DNA of 64,000 nt from Variovorax beijingensis (GTDB lineage Bacteria > Pseudomonadota > Gammaproteobacteria > Burkholderiales > Burkholderiaceae_C): the NCBI RefSeq assembly GCF_007828835.1, contig NZ_VIVL01000002.1, forward strand, positions 124,001 to 188,000, given 5' to 3'. Position 1 is the first letter of the stretch. Every line of letters begins with the position of its first letter. Of this stretch, positions 1-7,812 are shown piece by piece. Below the pieces are notes generated by a model that saw nothing but the letters and a program-made list of their open reading frames with translations, was not told the DNA's origin and searched no databases. Both the position numbers and the translations under genes were made by a program.

Positions 1-15
1 AGGAGTAATCACGTC

Positions 16-741
16 ATGAAGAAAACAATGCTTGCGCTGACGGCCTTCGGCGCGCTGGCGTCCGGAGGCGCGTGGGCGCAGAGCGCTGGAGACTGGGTGG
101 TCGGCGCGGGTTGGCTTCATTTCGCGCCGCAGGATTCGAGCAAGCCGCTCACGCTGACCGCGCCGGTGCGCAGCGTGGTGGCCGGTTCGGGCGCATCCGT
201 CAAGGATTCGGACACGCTGGGCCTGAGCGCGATCTATTTCATCGACAGCCACTGGGCCGTCGAGGGCGTGTTCGGCATTCCGCCGAAATTCAAGCTCGAA
301 GGCACCGGCACGCTGGCCCGCGTGGGCGAACTCGGTGAAGCCCGCCAATGGAGCCCTACCATTCTCGGCAAGTACTACTTCAACGAGGGCAATGCCGCGC
401 TGCGCCCGTTCGTGGGCCTGGGGGCGACCTATGTCTGGTACAGCGACATCCAGCTCACGCCGGAGCTGCAGGGTGCGCTCGGCAGCCAGCTGCGCCAGCG
501 TCCGTTCTCCACCTCGACCACCGCCAAGCTCGACAGCTCGTTCGCGCCCGTGCTCAATGCCGGCCTTGCCTACCAGATCGACAAGCACTGGGGCGTGTCG
601 TTCTCGGTCTCCTACATTCCGCTGAAGACCAAGGCCAAGCTCACGACCACGACGCTCACCGGGCTGCCGGTCGCCACCAGCGAGGCCAGGCTCAAGCTGA
701 ACCCGATCGTGACCTACCTCTCGGCGACCTACAGGTTCTGA
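16..741 (+). CDS. OmpW family outer membrane protein
   Basis: A small eight-stranded beta-barrel outer membrane protein of the OmpW family, 241 aa. Residues 1-21 form a signal peptide (MKK start, hydrophobic core, AWA cleavage site before QS). The mature protein has alternating hydrophobic strands, a glycine/aromatic-rich stretch GLGATYVWY near residues 136-144 typical of OmpW, and ends in the aromatic TYRF expected for an outer-membrane barrel. An AGGAG lies ten bases before the ATG. OmpW proteins pass small hydrophobic compounds across the outer membrane; the substrate here is unknown. The upstream region lies outside the window, so promoter and operon partners cannot be judged. It converges on the GST gene. 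Confidence 0.9.
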   Translation: MKKTMLALTAFGALASGGAWAQSAGDWVVGAGWLHFAPQDSSKPLTLTAPVRSVVAGSGASVKDSDTLGLSAIYFIDSHWAVEGVFGIPPKFKLEGTGTLARVGELGEARQWSPTILGKYYFNEGNAALRPFVGLGATYVWYSDIQLTPELQGALGSQLRQRPFSTSTTAKLDSSFAPVLNAGLAYQIDKHWGVSFSVSYIPLKTKAKLTTTTLTGLPVATSEARLKLNPIVTYLSATYRF

Positions 742-745
742 GGGC

Positions 746-858
746 CCACCCCCGTCCCTCGCTCACTTCGTGTAGCTCGACTCCCCCCCCCCCAAGGGGG
801 CAACACCTGCGGCCCGGCGAAGCCGGTTCCGCGGTGTTCCTGGCCTGGGCTGCGCCCT
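746..858. repeat. Dispersed hairpin repeat, copy A (convergent gap)
   Basis: A non-coding element of roughly 110 bp filling the convergent space between the ompW and GST genes. It carries a C-run/G-run hairpin (about 782-800) followed by a 37-nt stem-loop at 802-838: AACACC pairs with GGTGTT, GCGG with CCGC and CCGGC with GCCGG around a GAA loop. Near-identical sequence occurs inverted at 4907-5018, and a shorter diverged copy lies at 10115-10206. All three lie between convergent genes, so a two-way transcription terminator or REP-like role is likely. That role is inference. Confidence 0.8.
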
Positions 859-860
859 GG

Positions 861-1544
861 TCAGCGGTGCTGGCGGTAGGGCTCGTTGAACGCCACGAAG
901 TCCTTCTCGGCCAGGGCGTCGTCGATCCATGCCTTGACGCCGGGCAGCGCCTGCACGCGCTCGATGTAGGCGCTGATGGCCGGCGGCACCGGCAGGCCGT
1001 AGGTCTTGATGCGCGTGCCCACCGGTGCGAAGTAGCTGTCGGCAATGCTGAAGCCGCCGAACAGCAGCGGGCCGCCGTGGGCGTCGAGCAAGCCGCTCCA
1101 CATCTGCACGATGCGGCCGAGGCCGGCCTGCAGGGCGGGGTTGTCCTTCAGCAGCCGTGCGCCGACGTCGGGCAGCGAGGCCTCGATGTTCATGGGGCAG
1201 AGGCTGCGCAGGTTGCCGAAGCCCGCATGCATCTCGGCGCAGACGCTGCGCGCGCGGGCCCGGTCGGCCGCGGCGCGGGGCCAGAGCTGCTTCTCGGGAA
1301 AGCTCTCGGCCAGGTATTCGGCGATGGCGAGCGTGTCCCACACCACCAGCTCGCCGTCCACCAGCGCCGGCACCTCGGCCACCGGGTTGATCGCGCCCAT
1401 GGTCTTCTTGAAGTGCGAGTCGGGCGCGAAGGAATCGAAGCGGACCTTCACCTCTTCGAACGGGATGCCGGCCTGCTTCATGAGCACCCAGGGCCGCATG
1501 GACCAGGACGAGTAGTTCTTGTTGCCGATGTAGAGCTTGCGCAT
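861..1544 (-). CDS. Glutathione S-transferase family protein
   Basis: A soluble glutathione S-transferase of 227 aa, the usual length. The N-terminal thioredoxin-like domain (about 1-80) opens with a beta strand and the NYSSWSMRPW segment, where a Ser is the expected glutathione-activating residue. The PVAEVPAL motif with its cis-proline follows near residues 54-61, then the D-x-L-AIAEYL helix that contacts glutathione. The all-helical C-terminal domain (about 90-220) contains FGGFSIADSYFAP, matching the usual D-containing N-capping box. Its substrate cannot be deduced. It stands alone, transcribed toward the ompW terminator repeat. A pair of 11-bp direct repeats lies 60-90 bp upstream of its start. 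Confidence 0.9.
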   Translation of the reverse strand: MRKLYIGNKNYSSWSMRPWVLMKQAGIPFEEVKVRFDSFAPDSHFKKTMGAINPVAEVPALVDGELVVWDTLAIAEYLAESFPEKQLWPRAAADRARARSVCAEMHAGFGNLRSLCPMNIEASLPDVGARLLKDNPALQAGLGRIVQMWSGLLDAHGGPLLFGGFSIADSYFAPVGTRIKTYGLPVPPAISAYIERVQALPGVKAWIDDALAEKDFVAFNEPYRQHR

Positions 1545-1605
1545 GGTGCGATCCTGCGGTTGGGATGAGAGAGAAAAACCGTCGATGCTAGCGGGGCCGC
1601 GTCCG

Positions 1606-1638
1606 CGAATTGATGCCGAAATGCGGCCGAATTGATGC
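1606..1638. promoter_or_regulatory. 11-bp direct repeat upstream of GST
   Basis: CGAATTGATGC occurs at 1606-1616 and exactly again at 1628-1638, so start-to-start distance is 22 bp (two helical turns). The repeats lie between the GST start (1544, minus strand) and the end of the MgtC-like gene. The phasing suits a tandem protein-binding site in the GST promoter. Only the repeat is seen; the operator role is inferred. Confidence 0.35.
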
Positions 1639-1659
1639 GCCGCGGCGCTGCATTCTTCT

Positions 1660-2232
1660 TCAGCGCGGCGGCGGCTGCTGCTGGTCGTCGGGCGAAGCGA
1701 TCACGCGCGGCGCATCGCCGGACTTGGCTTCGCCGCGCGGCGGCCCGACCAGGCGCTCGACCATCTCGACCAGGCGCGGCACCAGCGCAAGCACGGCCAG
1801 CGCCAGCAGTGCGCTCAGGATGGCGGTGACTTCGCGGCCCAGGCCGCAGGCCATGCCGATGGCGGCGGTCATCCACAGCCCCGCGGCGGTGGTGAGGCCC
1901 TGCACGTGATGTTCGTCCGGGCCGCGCTTGAGGATGGTGCCGGCGCAGAGAAAGCCCACGCCCGCCACCAGGCCCTGGACCACCCGGCTCATGTCGGCCG
2001 GCGCGATGCCGGTCTGCTGCGGAATCAGCACGAACAGCGCCGAGCCGATGGCCACCAGCATGTGGGTGCGCACGCCGGCCGCCTTGCCCTGCTGCTCGCG
2101 CTCGAAGCCGAGCATGAATCCGATCACCGCCGCGAGCATCAGCCGAACGACGATGCGCGTGAACTGGGCGGCGTCGCCCACGTCCGAGAATTCGGCCGCG
2201 ACGGTGTCGAGCACCTGGCCGGCCCAGCTCAT
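1660..2232 (-). CDS. MgtC/SapB family membrane protein
   Basis: An inner-membrane protein of 190 aa with the MgtC/SapB N-terminal domain. About four to five hydrophobic segments are visible (roughly residues 28-45, 58-72, 84-102, 115-135 and 139-155). Family signatures include the LGFEREQQGKAAGVRTHM loop after the first membrane helix and the GVGFLCAGTI segment. The hydrophilic tail after residue 160 is short, so this is the MgtC_SapB domain alone without the ACT-like C-terminal domain of MgtC. Family members affect magnesium homeostasis and intracellular survival, but their biochemical activity is debated. It starts one base after the stop of the Slt gene, so the two are probably translationally coupled. 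Confidence 0.85.
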   Translation of the reverse strand: MSWAGQVLDTVAAEFSDVGDAAQFTRIVVRLMLAAVIGFMLGFEREQQGKAAGVRTHMLVAIGSALFVLIPQQTGIAPADMSRVVQGLVAGVGFLCAGTILKRGPDEHHVQGLTTAAGLWMTAAIGMACGLGREVTAILSALLALAVLALVPRLVEMVERLVGPPRGEAKSGDAPRVIASPDDQQQPPPR

Positions 2233-2233
2233 G

Positions 2234-4264
2234 TCAGGGGAGGTCCTTGTTGGGTTCGGGCTCCGACGCGTCGCGCGGGCCCACGCGGCCCAGGCGCTCC
2301 TTCAGCGACTGCGGGCGCCCGCTGATCAGCGCGGCGTAGTTGGTGGTGTTGGCCAGCACCTTCTTCACGTAGTCGCGTGTTTCGCTGAAGGGCACGTTCT
2401 CGGCCCAGATGGCGGCTTCCATCACCGGGCCGTTGCGCCAGCTGCGCGGCCGTCCCGGGCCGGCGTTGTAGGCGGCCGCGGCCAGCGGCATGGAGCCGTC
2501 GAAGTCGTCGAGCGCGAGCTTCAGGTAGTTGGTGCCGATCGTGATGTTGGTTTCATGGTCGTTGATCTGCCCGGGCGTGAAGCCGGCCAGGCCGATCTTG
2601 CGCGCGGTCCAGCGCGCGGTGGCGGGCATGACCTGCATCAGACCCGAGGCGCCGACGCCAGATCGCGCGTCCATGATGAAGCGGCTTTCCTGGCGGATCA
2701 GGCCGTAGACGTAGGCCGGGTCGAGCCCGATGTCCTGGCTCTTGCGCAGCACCGTGTCGCGGAAGGGCATGGGAAAGCGCTGCTCGACGTCGATCATGCC
2801 CTTGGTGCGCTCGCTGGTGTTGATGCAGCGGTCCCACACCTCGCGCTGGCAGGCGAAGTCGGCCGCGGCCAGCAGCGCGCGGTCGTCCATGCCGCCCTTG
2901 TCGTGCAGGTTGGTGGCGTAGTTCCATTCGCGCGTGCCCTCGGAGCGCAGGCCGATCGCAATGGCGTAGAGCGCGCGGTTGAGCGCGATGTTGCTGCGCG
3001 CGGCGTTCTTTTCTTCGGGCGTGAGCGGCGCCGGGCGCGTGGGCACCACGGTGCGCTGGCCGAGTTCCTCCAGCGCCAGCATCTCGTAGAAGCCGCGGGT
3101 GCCCGCAATGCTCTGGTAGAGCTCGCTCGCCTGTGCGCGGCGGTCGTCGCCGCCCACCGCGCTGAGCGCGCGCGCCTTCCAGTAGACCCAGGTCGGCTCC
3201 AGCTGGGCGGTTTCGCTCATGGCGTTGATGGCGGGCACCACCTCTTTCCACTGGCCGTTGCGCAGCGCGGCGCGCACGCGCCAGCCGAGCATGTCGTCGG
3301 ACAGGTCGCCGTTCTTCGTGACGTTGGCAAAGTAGCTGCCGGCCAGCGGCGAGAGCTTGCTGGCGGCCTGCCGGCCGATGGTGCCCCAGAGCCAGTTGCG
3401 CTCCTCGGCCGAAAGCATCGGGCCCCACTTGCTGTCGAGCTGAGTGGCGGCCTGCTCCGGGTCGGCCATGGCGATCTTGATGAGCGCCAGCACCACCAGC
3501 TCCTTGCGCGACTTGGCGGCCACGAAGGCGCGGCCGGTCAGGAACTTGGCCGCGCTGGCGTTGAGTTCCTCGAACAGCGGCAGCGCATCGGGCGCGGCAA
3601 TGGTCACGGCGCCGCGCGCGGCCTGCGGCCGGTTGGCCTCCATGGCCAGGCGCGCCTTCTTCCAGGCGTCGTTCGGCGACAGCAGGCGGGCCGCGACCAG
3701 GCGGTCGGCCGCGGTCAGGCAGCCGTCGTCCACCTCTTTCTGCGCGAACCAGTTGCGGCGCACCTCGTGGGCCTGGGCCTGCGTGGTGTTGCCGGACTGC
3801 AGCGCCTCGACCAGGATCGCGTAGCAGCGCACCTGCGGATCGTCGCCCATGCGAAAGCCCGCCAGCGCGGCGGAAAAGCCGTCCCAGTCGCGCCGCTGGC
3901 CCAGCAGCAGCAGCCAGTCGTTGCGCAGCCGGTCTTCCTGGTAGGTGCCGGGGTAGCGGGCGAAGAAGTCCTGCACCTCGTTCGGCGCGGCTTCCTGCAG
4001 GCGGGCCTTGAGTTCCCAGTAGGCGGCCCAGGGTTCGAGCGCATGGCCGCGCGCCTGCGGCAGCAGCGCCGCGAGCCGGCCCTTGTCGCCGCGCTGGAAC
4101 GCCTGCTTCATCTGGATCAGGACGTCGTCGTTGCTGTTGGCCTGTGCGGCGGCGGGCTGCTGGAAAAGCAGTGCGGCGGCAGCCAGGACGGCGGAAAAAA
4201 CCAGCGCGGACGCTGCATTGCGCGGGCGATGCCGCATGGGTGCCAAAATGCTTGGGAACTGCAT
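2234..4264 (-). CDS. slt: Soluble lytic murein transglycosylase (Slt70-like)
   Basis: A periplasmic peptidoglycan-cleaving lytic transglycosylase, 676 aa from the first ATG. A second ATG at 4237 gives a cleaner signal peptide (MRHRPRN, hydrophobic core, AAAQA) and may be the true start. A long alpha-helical superhelical region of about 450 residues is followed by the lysozyme-like catalytic domain. The catalytic Glu is in YGLIRQESRF, then GASGLMQVMPATA and AAAYNAGPGRP complete the Slt signature. Slt70 cleaves the MurNAc-GlcNAc bond to give 1,6-anhydro ends during wall turnover. It reads into the MgtC-like gene with a single-base gap and is divergent from the folate gene with almost no intergenic DNA. 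Confidence 0.9.
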   Translation of the reverse strand: MQFPSILAPMRHRPRNAASALVFSAVLAAAALLFQQPAAAQANSNDDVLIQMKQAFQRGDKGRLAALLPQARGHALEPWAAYWELKARLQEAAPNEVQDFFARYPGTYQEDRLRNDWLLLLGQRRDWDGFSAALAGFRMGDDPQVRCYAILVEALQSGNTTQAQAHEVRRNWFAQKEVDDGCLTAADRLVAARLLSPNDAWKKARLAMEANRPQAARGAVTIAAPDALPLFEELNASAAKFLTGRAFVAAKSRKELVVLALIKIAMADPEQAATQLDSKWGPMLSAEERNWLWGTIGRQAASKLSPLAGSYFANVTKNGDLSDDMLGWRVRAALRNGQWKEVVPAINAMSETAQLEPTWVYWKARALSAVGGDDRRAQASELYQSIAGTRGFYEMLALEELGQRTVVPTRPAPLTPEEKNAARSNIALNRALYAIAIGLRSEGTREWNYATNLHDKGGMDDRALLAAADFACQREVWDRCINTSERTKGMIDVEQRFPMPFRDTVLRKSQDIGLDPAYVYGLIRQESRFIMDARSGVGASGLMQVMPATARWTARKIGLAGFTPGQINDHETNITIGTNYLKLALDDFDGSMPLAAAAYNAGPGRPRSWRNGPVMEAAIWAENVPFSETRDYVKKVLANTTNYAALISGRPQSLKERLGRVGPRDASEPEPNKDLP

Positions 4265-4273
4265 CGGGGGATT

Positions 4274-4891
4274 ATGGACAAGTCAAAGGATGCCGACACC
4301 TCGGCGACCACGAGTTTTCTCAAGGATCAGGTGAGAAAAGCACTGATCGAGCAGCGCCTGGCGATGCCCGACCGGCTCGCCAGGGCCGACCTGCTGCAGC
4401 GCGTGATGCGGATCTGGCTCGTGGGCCGGCCCGACACCGTGATCGGCGCCTACTGGCCGATCAAGGGCGAGTTCGATCCGCTGCCCGCGCTGCACCGCTG
4501 GAAGGAAGACGGCGAGCTGATCGACGAGCCTCAGCGCCGCCGCATCGGGCTGCCGGTGATGAACAAGGTCCACAAGACGCTGAGCTTCCACGCCTGGTAT
4601 CCGGGCTGCCAGATGGAGGAAGACGCCTACGGCATTCCCAAGCCCAAGGACACCGAGCTGATCGTGCCCACGCTGCTCTTCGTGCCCTGCGTGGGCTACA
4701 GCGCCGGCGGCTACCGGCTGGGCTACGGCGGCGGCTTCTACGACCGCACGCTGGCCGCGCTGGAGCCGCGCCCGTTCACGGTGGGCCTGGGCTTCACCAA
4801 CGGCTTCCTCGAAGACTTCGAGCCCGAGGCGCACGACCTGCCGTTGGACGCCATCCTCAACGACAACGGCGTGGTCTGGCCTGCCGGCTGA
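4274..4891 (+). CDS. 5-formyltetrahydrofolate cyclo-ligase
   Basis: Converts 5-formyl-THF to 5,10-methenyl-THF with ATP in cytosolic one-carbon metabolism. The protein is 205 aa, the normal length. The start is the ATG at 4274 behind a GGGGG ribosome site; the reading frame stays open far upstream, but that stretch is antisense to slt and not coding. Diagnostic signatures are the N-terminal basic helix (KDQVRKALIEQRLAM), YWPIKGEFDP, and the C-terminal GYRLGYGGGFYDRTLA loop that binds folate and phosphate. The divergent slt gene begins only nine bases away (or 36 if its second ATG is used), so the two promoters must overlap the opposing coding sequences. Repeat copy B follows its stop. Confidence 0.93.
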   Translation: MDKSKDADTSATTSFLKDQVRKALIEQRLAMPDRLARADLLQRVMRIWLVGRPDTVIGAYWPIKGEFDPLPALHRWKEDGELIDEPQRRRIGLPVMNKVHKTLSFHAWYPGCQMEEDAYGIPKPKDTELIVPTLLFVPCVGYSAGGYRLGYGGGFYDRTLAALEPRPFTVGLGFTNGFLEDFEPEAHDLPLDAILNDNGVVWPAG

Positions 4892-4906
4892 GCCCGTCGC
4901 GAAACG

Positions 4907-5018
4907 AGCGCGGCCCAGGCCAGGAACACCGCGGAACCGGCTTTGCCGGGCCGCCGGTGTTGCCCCCCTCGAGGGGGGAGTCGAGCTACACGGAGTGAGC
5001 GAGGGACGGGGGGTGGGC
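4907..5018. repeat. Dispersed hairpin repeat, copy B (inverted)
   Basis: The reverse complement of copy A over about 108 bp, differing at only a few positions. It lies between the convergent folate cyclo-ligase and LysR genes. The 37-nt stem-loop is at 4925-4961 with an AAA loop, and a perfect palindromic CCCCCCTCGAGGGGGG is at 4963-4978. The element is flanked by short inverted sequence AAACGAGC / GCTCGTTT. The paired stem positions are kept while loop and bulge bases vary between copies, which argues for selection on the hairpin. Confidence 0.8.
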
Positions 5019-5023
5019 TCGTT

Positions 5024-6028
5024 TCAATCGAGGTTGTCGACGGTGTCCGGATCGGGCACCTCGCCGATGGTCTCGCGCGTGGTGATGGCCTGCACCTGCA
5101 GCCAGTCCCAGAAGGCCTTGATCTCGGGCCGCAGCGCATTGCGCGGCCCGGCGATGAGCCAGTAGCCCATCGGCGAATCCATGCGGTGCTGCGGCAGCAC
5201 CTCCACCAGGTCGCCGTTGGCCAGGCTTTCGGCGATGAGCGAACTGCGCGCCAGCGTCACGCCCTGGCCGGTGAGCGCGGCCTGCACCATCTGGTAGGCG
5301 TAGTTGAAGTAGAGCCAGCGCCTGGGCTGCGCGCGCTCCAGGCCGTTGACCTCGAACCAGCGCCGCCAGGTCAGCCATTCGAGGTGCGTGCGGTGCGCGT
5401 CGCCGGCCTCGATCAGCGTGAAGCCGGTGATGTCGGCGGGTGTCTTGATGGGCGGGCTGCTCTTCAGGAGCCAGGGGCTCGCCACCGGCGTGAGCGTTTC
5501 GCCGAAAAGGCGCACGGCGTTGGGCGGCATGACCTCGCGCGTGCCGTAGCGCAGCGCGATGTCGACGTCCGCCACCTCCAGGTCGACCGCCACGTCGCTG
5601 GCGTCGATGCGAATGTCGATCTCGGGGTTGTCGCGCTGGAAGGCCTCCAGCCGCGGAATCAGCCACATCGATGCGAAAGACGCAAAGGTGGTGAGCGACA
5701 CGCTCTTGCGCCCCGCGCTCTGGCGGATCTGGCGTACCGCCGTATCGATGCGCGGCAGCGACTGCTGCACCGCGAGCAGCAGCTGCGCCCCCGCGCTCGT
5801 GAGCTCCACGGCCCGGGTGTGGCGCAGGAACAGCGCCACGCCCACTTCTTCCTCGAGCGACTGGATCTGGCGGCTCACGGCGGACTGGGTGAGCGCCATT
5901 TCTTCGGCGGCGGCGCGGAAGTTGAGGTGGCGCGCCACCGCCTCGAAGGCGCGCAGGTGCCCCGCGGAAATGGGGCGGGAGCGCAGGTGGGTTTGCGAAT
6001 GCTGCATGGATGGGGACATGGGCGGCAT
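5024..6028 (-). CDS. LysR-family transcriptional regulator (GcvA-like)
   Basis: A DNA-binding regulator of 334 aa. The N-terminal winged helix-turn-helix (about residues 22-80) reads LRAFEAVARHLNFRAAAEEM then LTQSAVSRQIQSLEEEVGVALF, a textbook LysR HTH. Residues from about 105 form the periplasmic-binding-protein-like effector domain. The segment MWLIPRLEAFQRDNPEIDIRI and the DVDIALRYG motif resemble GcvA-type members. It is divergent from the DUF2917 gene at 6174, a frequent pairing for regulator and target, with a 145-bp shared promoter space. The effector is unknown. Earlier in-frame ATGs leave a short basic leader, and the true start could be at residue 4 or 8. Confidence 0.9.
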   Translation of the reverse strand: MPPMSPSMQHSQTHLRSRPISAGHLRAFEAVARHLNFRAAAEEMALTQSAVSRQIQSLEEEVGVALFLRHTRAVELTSAGAQLLLAVQQSLPRIDTAVRQIRQSAGRKSVSLTTFASFASMWLIPRLEAFQRDNPEIDIRIDASDVAVDLEVADVDIALRYGTREVMPPNAVRLFGETLTPVASPWLLKSSPPIKTPADITGFTLIEAGDAHRTHLEWLTWRRWFEVNGLERAQPRRWLYFNYAYQMVQAALTGQGVTLARSSLIAESLANGDLVEVLPQHRMDSPMGYWLIAGPRNALRPEIKAFWDWLQVQAITTRETIGEVPDPDTVDNLD

Positions 6029-6173
6029 CGGAGCATTGATGCGGATTCGGAATCAGTAGGCTACCTCGTTTTCATTGGACTGCCAACGCCATGGAAACGA
6101 TCATTCATTCCCGAACTGCGCTATTGCCTCTGTCTTGTCATCGCACTTCGGAGAACGCCCAAGGAGTTTCATC

Positions 6174-6494
6174 ATGTCCACTGCCGTCTGCACCACCGAA
6201 TCGCTTGCTTCCCTGCCGTCTTCCACCCGCACCGCTTCCGCCGTTCCGCCGGCCGTGCGCCGCGGTGCCTGGCAGATTGCCCCCGGCGAGGCGATGAGCC
6301 TGAAGGCGCGGTCGGCCAGTGTGCTGCGGGTCAGGCAAGGCCGGGTCTGGGTCACGCCGGACGCCACGGCCGCCAGCCCCAGCGAAGACCTGGTGCTGGC
6401 CCCGGGCGAATCGCTGAACGTGGCCGCAGGCCAGCGCATCGTCATGGAAGCATGGGATGGCTACGGTGCCACCTACTCGTGGGACCAGGCCTGA
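6174..6494 (+). CDS. DUF2917 domain protein
   Basis: A small 106-aa protein started by the ATG at 6174 with AAGGAG seven bases upstream. The C-terminal two-thirds (WQIAPGEAMSLKARSASVLRVRQGRVWVT, given here only as positions 32-62) and the later LVLAPGESLNVAAGQRIVMEAW region fit the DUF2917 family, a small beta-rich, cupin-like fold with no known activity. The N-terminal 30 residues are Ser/Thr/Ala-rich and probably unstructured. It lies divergent to a LysR gene, which may control it, and ends in a strong intrinsic terminator shared with the convergent BLUF gene. No signal peptide is visible. Confidence 0.75.
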   Translation: MSTAVCTTESLASLPSSTRTASAVPPAVRRGAWQIAPGEAMSLKARSASVLRVRQGRVWVTPDATAASPSEDLVLAPGESLNVAAGQRIVMEAWDGYGATYSWDQA

Positions 6495-6516
6495 ACGGTC
6501 ATCCCTCCATGGACGC

Positions 6517-6544
6517 AAAGGGCGGCTTCGGCCGCCTTTTTCTT
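6517..6544 (+). terminator. Intrinsic terminator with TTCG tetraloop
   Basis: GGCGGC, loop TTCG, GCCGCC followed by a T-rich tract (TTTTTCTTTTTC). An upstream AAAG extends the stem by A-T and G-T pairs. It sits between the convergent DUF2917 and BLUF genes and terminates the plus-strand gene. Confidence 0.85.
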
Positions 6545-6546
6545 TT

Positions 6547-6951
6547 TCAGCCGTTGATGTCGAAACTGGGGCGCAGCGCCAGGAAGTGCGCCAGCGCGGC
6601 TTCGCCCTGCAGTGCACGGATGCCGGCCATGAGGTCGGGCCCCTCGCTTTCGGCCAGGCCCACGCCAAAGCCGCTGTAGCGGCGCGCCGCGAGCGGGCCG
6701 CGGCGGAAGACCTTGATGTCGGTGTGCCGAGGGTCGCGTTCGATGCGGCGCATCAGCGTCTCCACCGCCCCGTGCGGGCCTTCGAGGTGCTGGCAGAAAC
6801 GCATGCCGTCGAAGACCAGAAGGCCGGTGATGCCGTACTGGGCATTGCGCGCGCGGGCCTGGGTCACGATCGAGCCCACGGTGGCCGGTGGCAGGTCCGG
6901 CGTGAGCATGCTGCAATAGAAGACTTCGTGGAGAGCTTGCTTTTCTGTCAT
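6547..6951 (-). CDS. BLUF-domain blue-light sensor, stand-alone
   Basis: A short flavin-binding photoreceptor of the BLUF family, 134 aa from the ATG at 6951; an upstream in-frame ATG at 7011 would add 20 unconserved residues. The three photocycle residues are present with the spacing known from AppA: Tyr12 (VFYCSML), Asn36 (ARNAQYGITG) and Gln54 (RFCQHLEGP), i.e. +24 and +42 from the Tyr. There is no EAL, GGDEF or other output domain, so signalling must go through a protein partner. BLUF proteins bind FAD and sense blue light. The neighbours (DUF2917, Crp/Fnr regulator) do not identify the partner. Confidence 0.88.
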   Translation of the reverse strand: MTEKQALHEVFYCSMLTPDLPPATVGSIVTQARARNAQYGITGLLVFDGMRFCQHLEGPHGAVETLMRRIERDPRHTDIKVFRRGPLAARRYSGFGVGLAESEGPDLMAGIRALQGEAALAHFLALRPSFDING

Positions 6952-7041
6952 GCGTTCGGAAGCGGAAGGCGTGCGAAGTGTATGAATCTCCCGGGCCCTG
7001 CGAAATGTCAAAAGACACAGGCCCGAAGCCTATAGTGGCGC

Positions 7042-7812
7042 GTGAAATTCGAGGACCATGCACCCCCCGCCTCGCCCCCTCCGGGGCCCCATCCCTGCGA
7101 GGCCTGCGCGCTGCGCAGGATGGAAGCCTTCCTGCCGGTCGCGCCGCAAGAGCTCGAAGCCATCGCATCCTTCAGGGCCGGCTCCCGCCGCGTCGCCGCC
7201 GGCGCCACCATCATCGACGAGCACCGGCCGAGCGCCGAGCTGTTCACGCTCTATGCCGGGTGGGCCTTTCGCTACAAGACGCTGAGCGACGGCCGGCGGC
7301 AGATCCTGAGCTTTCTGCTGCCCGGCGACTTCATCGGCCTGCAGGACGAGTTTGCCGACGGCCACACGCACGGCGTGGAGGCCGCCAGCGAAGCCACGCT
7401 CTGCGTGTTTCCGCGCGGCAGGCTCTGGGAGCTGTTCCATGCCCAGCCGAAGCTCGGCTACGACATCACCTGGCTGGCCGCGCGCGAAGAAAAGCTGGTG
7501 GACGACAACCTGGTGACCACGGGCCGCCGCAACGCGGCCGAGCGCGTGGCCATGCTGCTGATGCACCTGTACCGCCGGGCCCAGCGCGTGGGCATGGTGC
7601 GCGACGGCTGGGTCGAGTTTCCGTTCAGCCAGCAGCACCTGGCCGATGCATTGGGGCTGTCGCTGGTGCATACCAACAAGACGCTGCGCCGGCTGCAGAG
7701 CCTGGGGCTCTACAAGCTCGACGCAGGCTGGCTGCGCATCCTGGAGCCGCGTGCGCTCGAGGCGCTGGGGGATTATTTCGAGCGCCCGATGCGGCCGACG
7801 CCGCTGATCTAA
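7042..7812 (+). CDS. Crp/Fnr-family transcriptional regulator
   Basis: A 256-aa regulator with an N-terminal cyclic-nucleotide-binding-like beta roll (about 27-150) and a C-terminal winged HTH (about 165-235; FSQQHLADALGLSLVHTNKT recognition region). Translation probably begins at the GTG at 7042. The next in-frame ATG (7120) would remove the CEACALRR segment, where Cys19 and Cys22 recall the N-terminal Cys pair of Fnr-like proteins. With only those two clustered cysteines, a full Fnr-type 4Fe-4S site is uncertain. Such proteins respond to cAMP, oxygen, NO or redox state; the ligand here is unknown. Its last four bases overlap the end of the convergent lipoprotein gene. Confidence 0.9.
   Translation: MKFEDHAPPASPPPGPHPCEACALRRMEAFLPVAPQELEAIASFRAGSRRVAAGATIIDEHRPSAELFTLYAGWAFRYKTLSDGRRQILSFLLPGDFIGLQDEFADGHTHGVEAASEATLCVFPRGRLWELFHAQPKLGYDITWLAAREEKLVDDNLVTTGRRNAAERVAMLLMHLYRRAQRVGMVRDGWVEFPFSQQHLADALGLSLVHTNKTLRRLQSLGLYKLDAGWLRILEPRALEALGDYFERPMRPTPLI

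Noticed and set aside
1928..4273. Open frame on the plus strand across slt and upstream of the folate gene
   Set aside because: Only the part from 4274 encodes a real protein; the rest is antisense to slt and shows GC-rich shadow composition.
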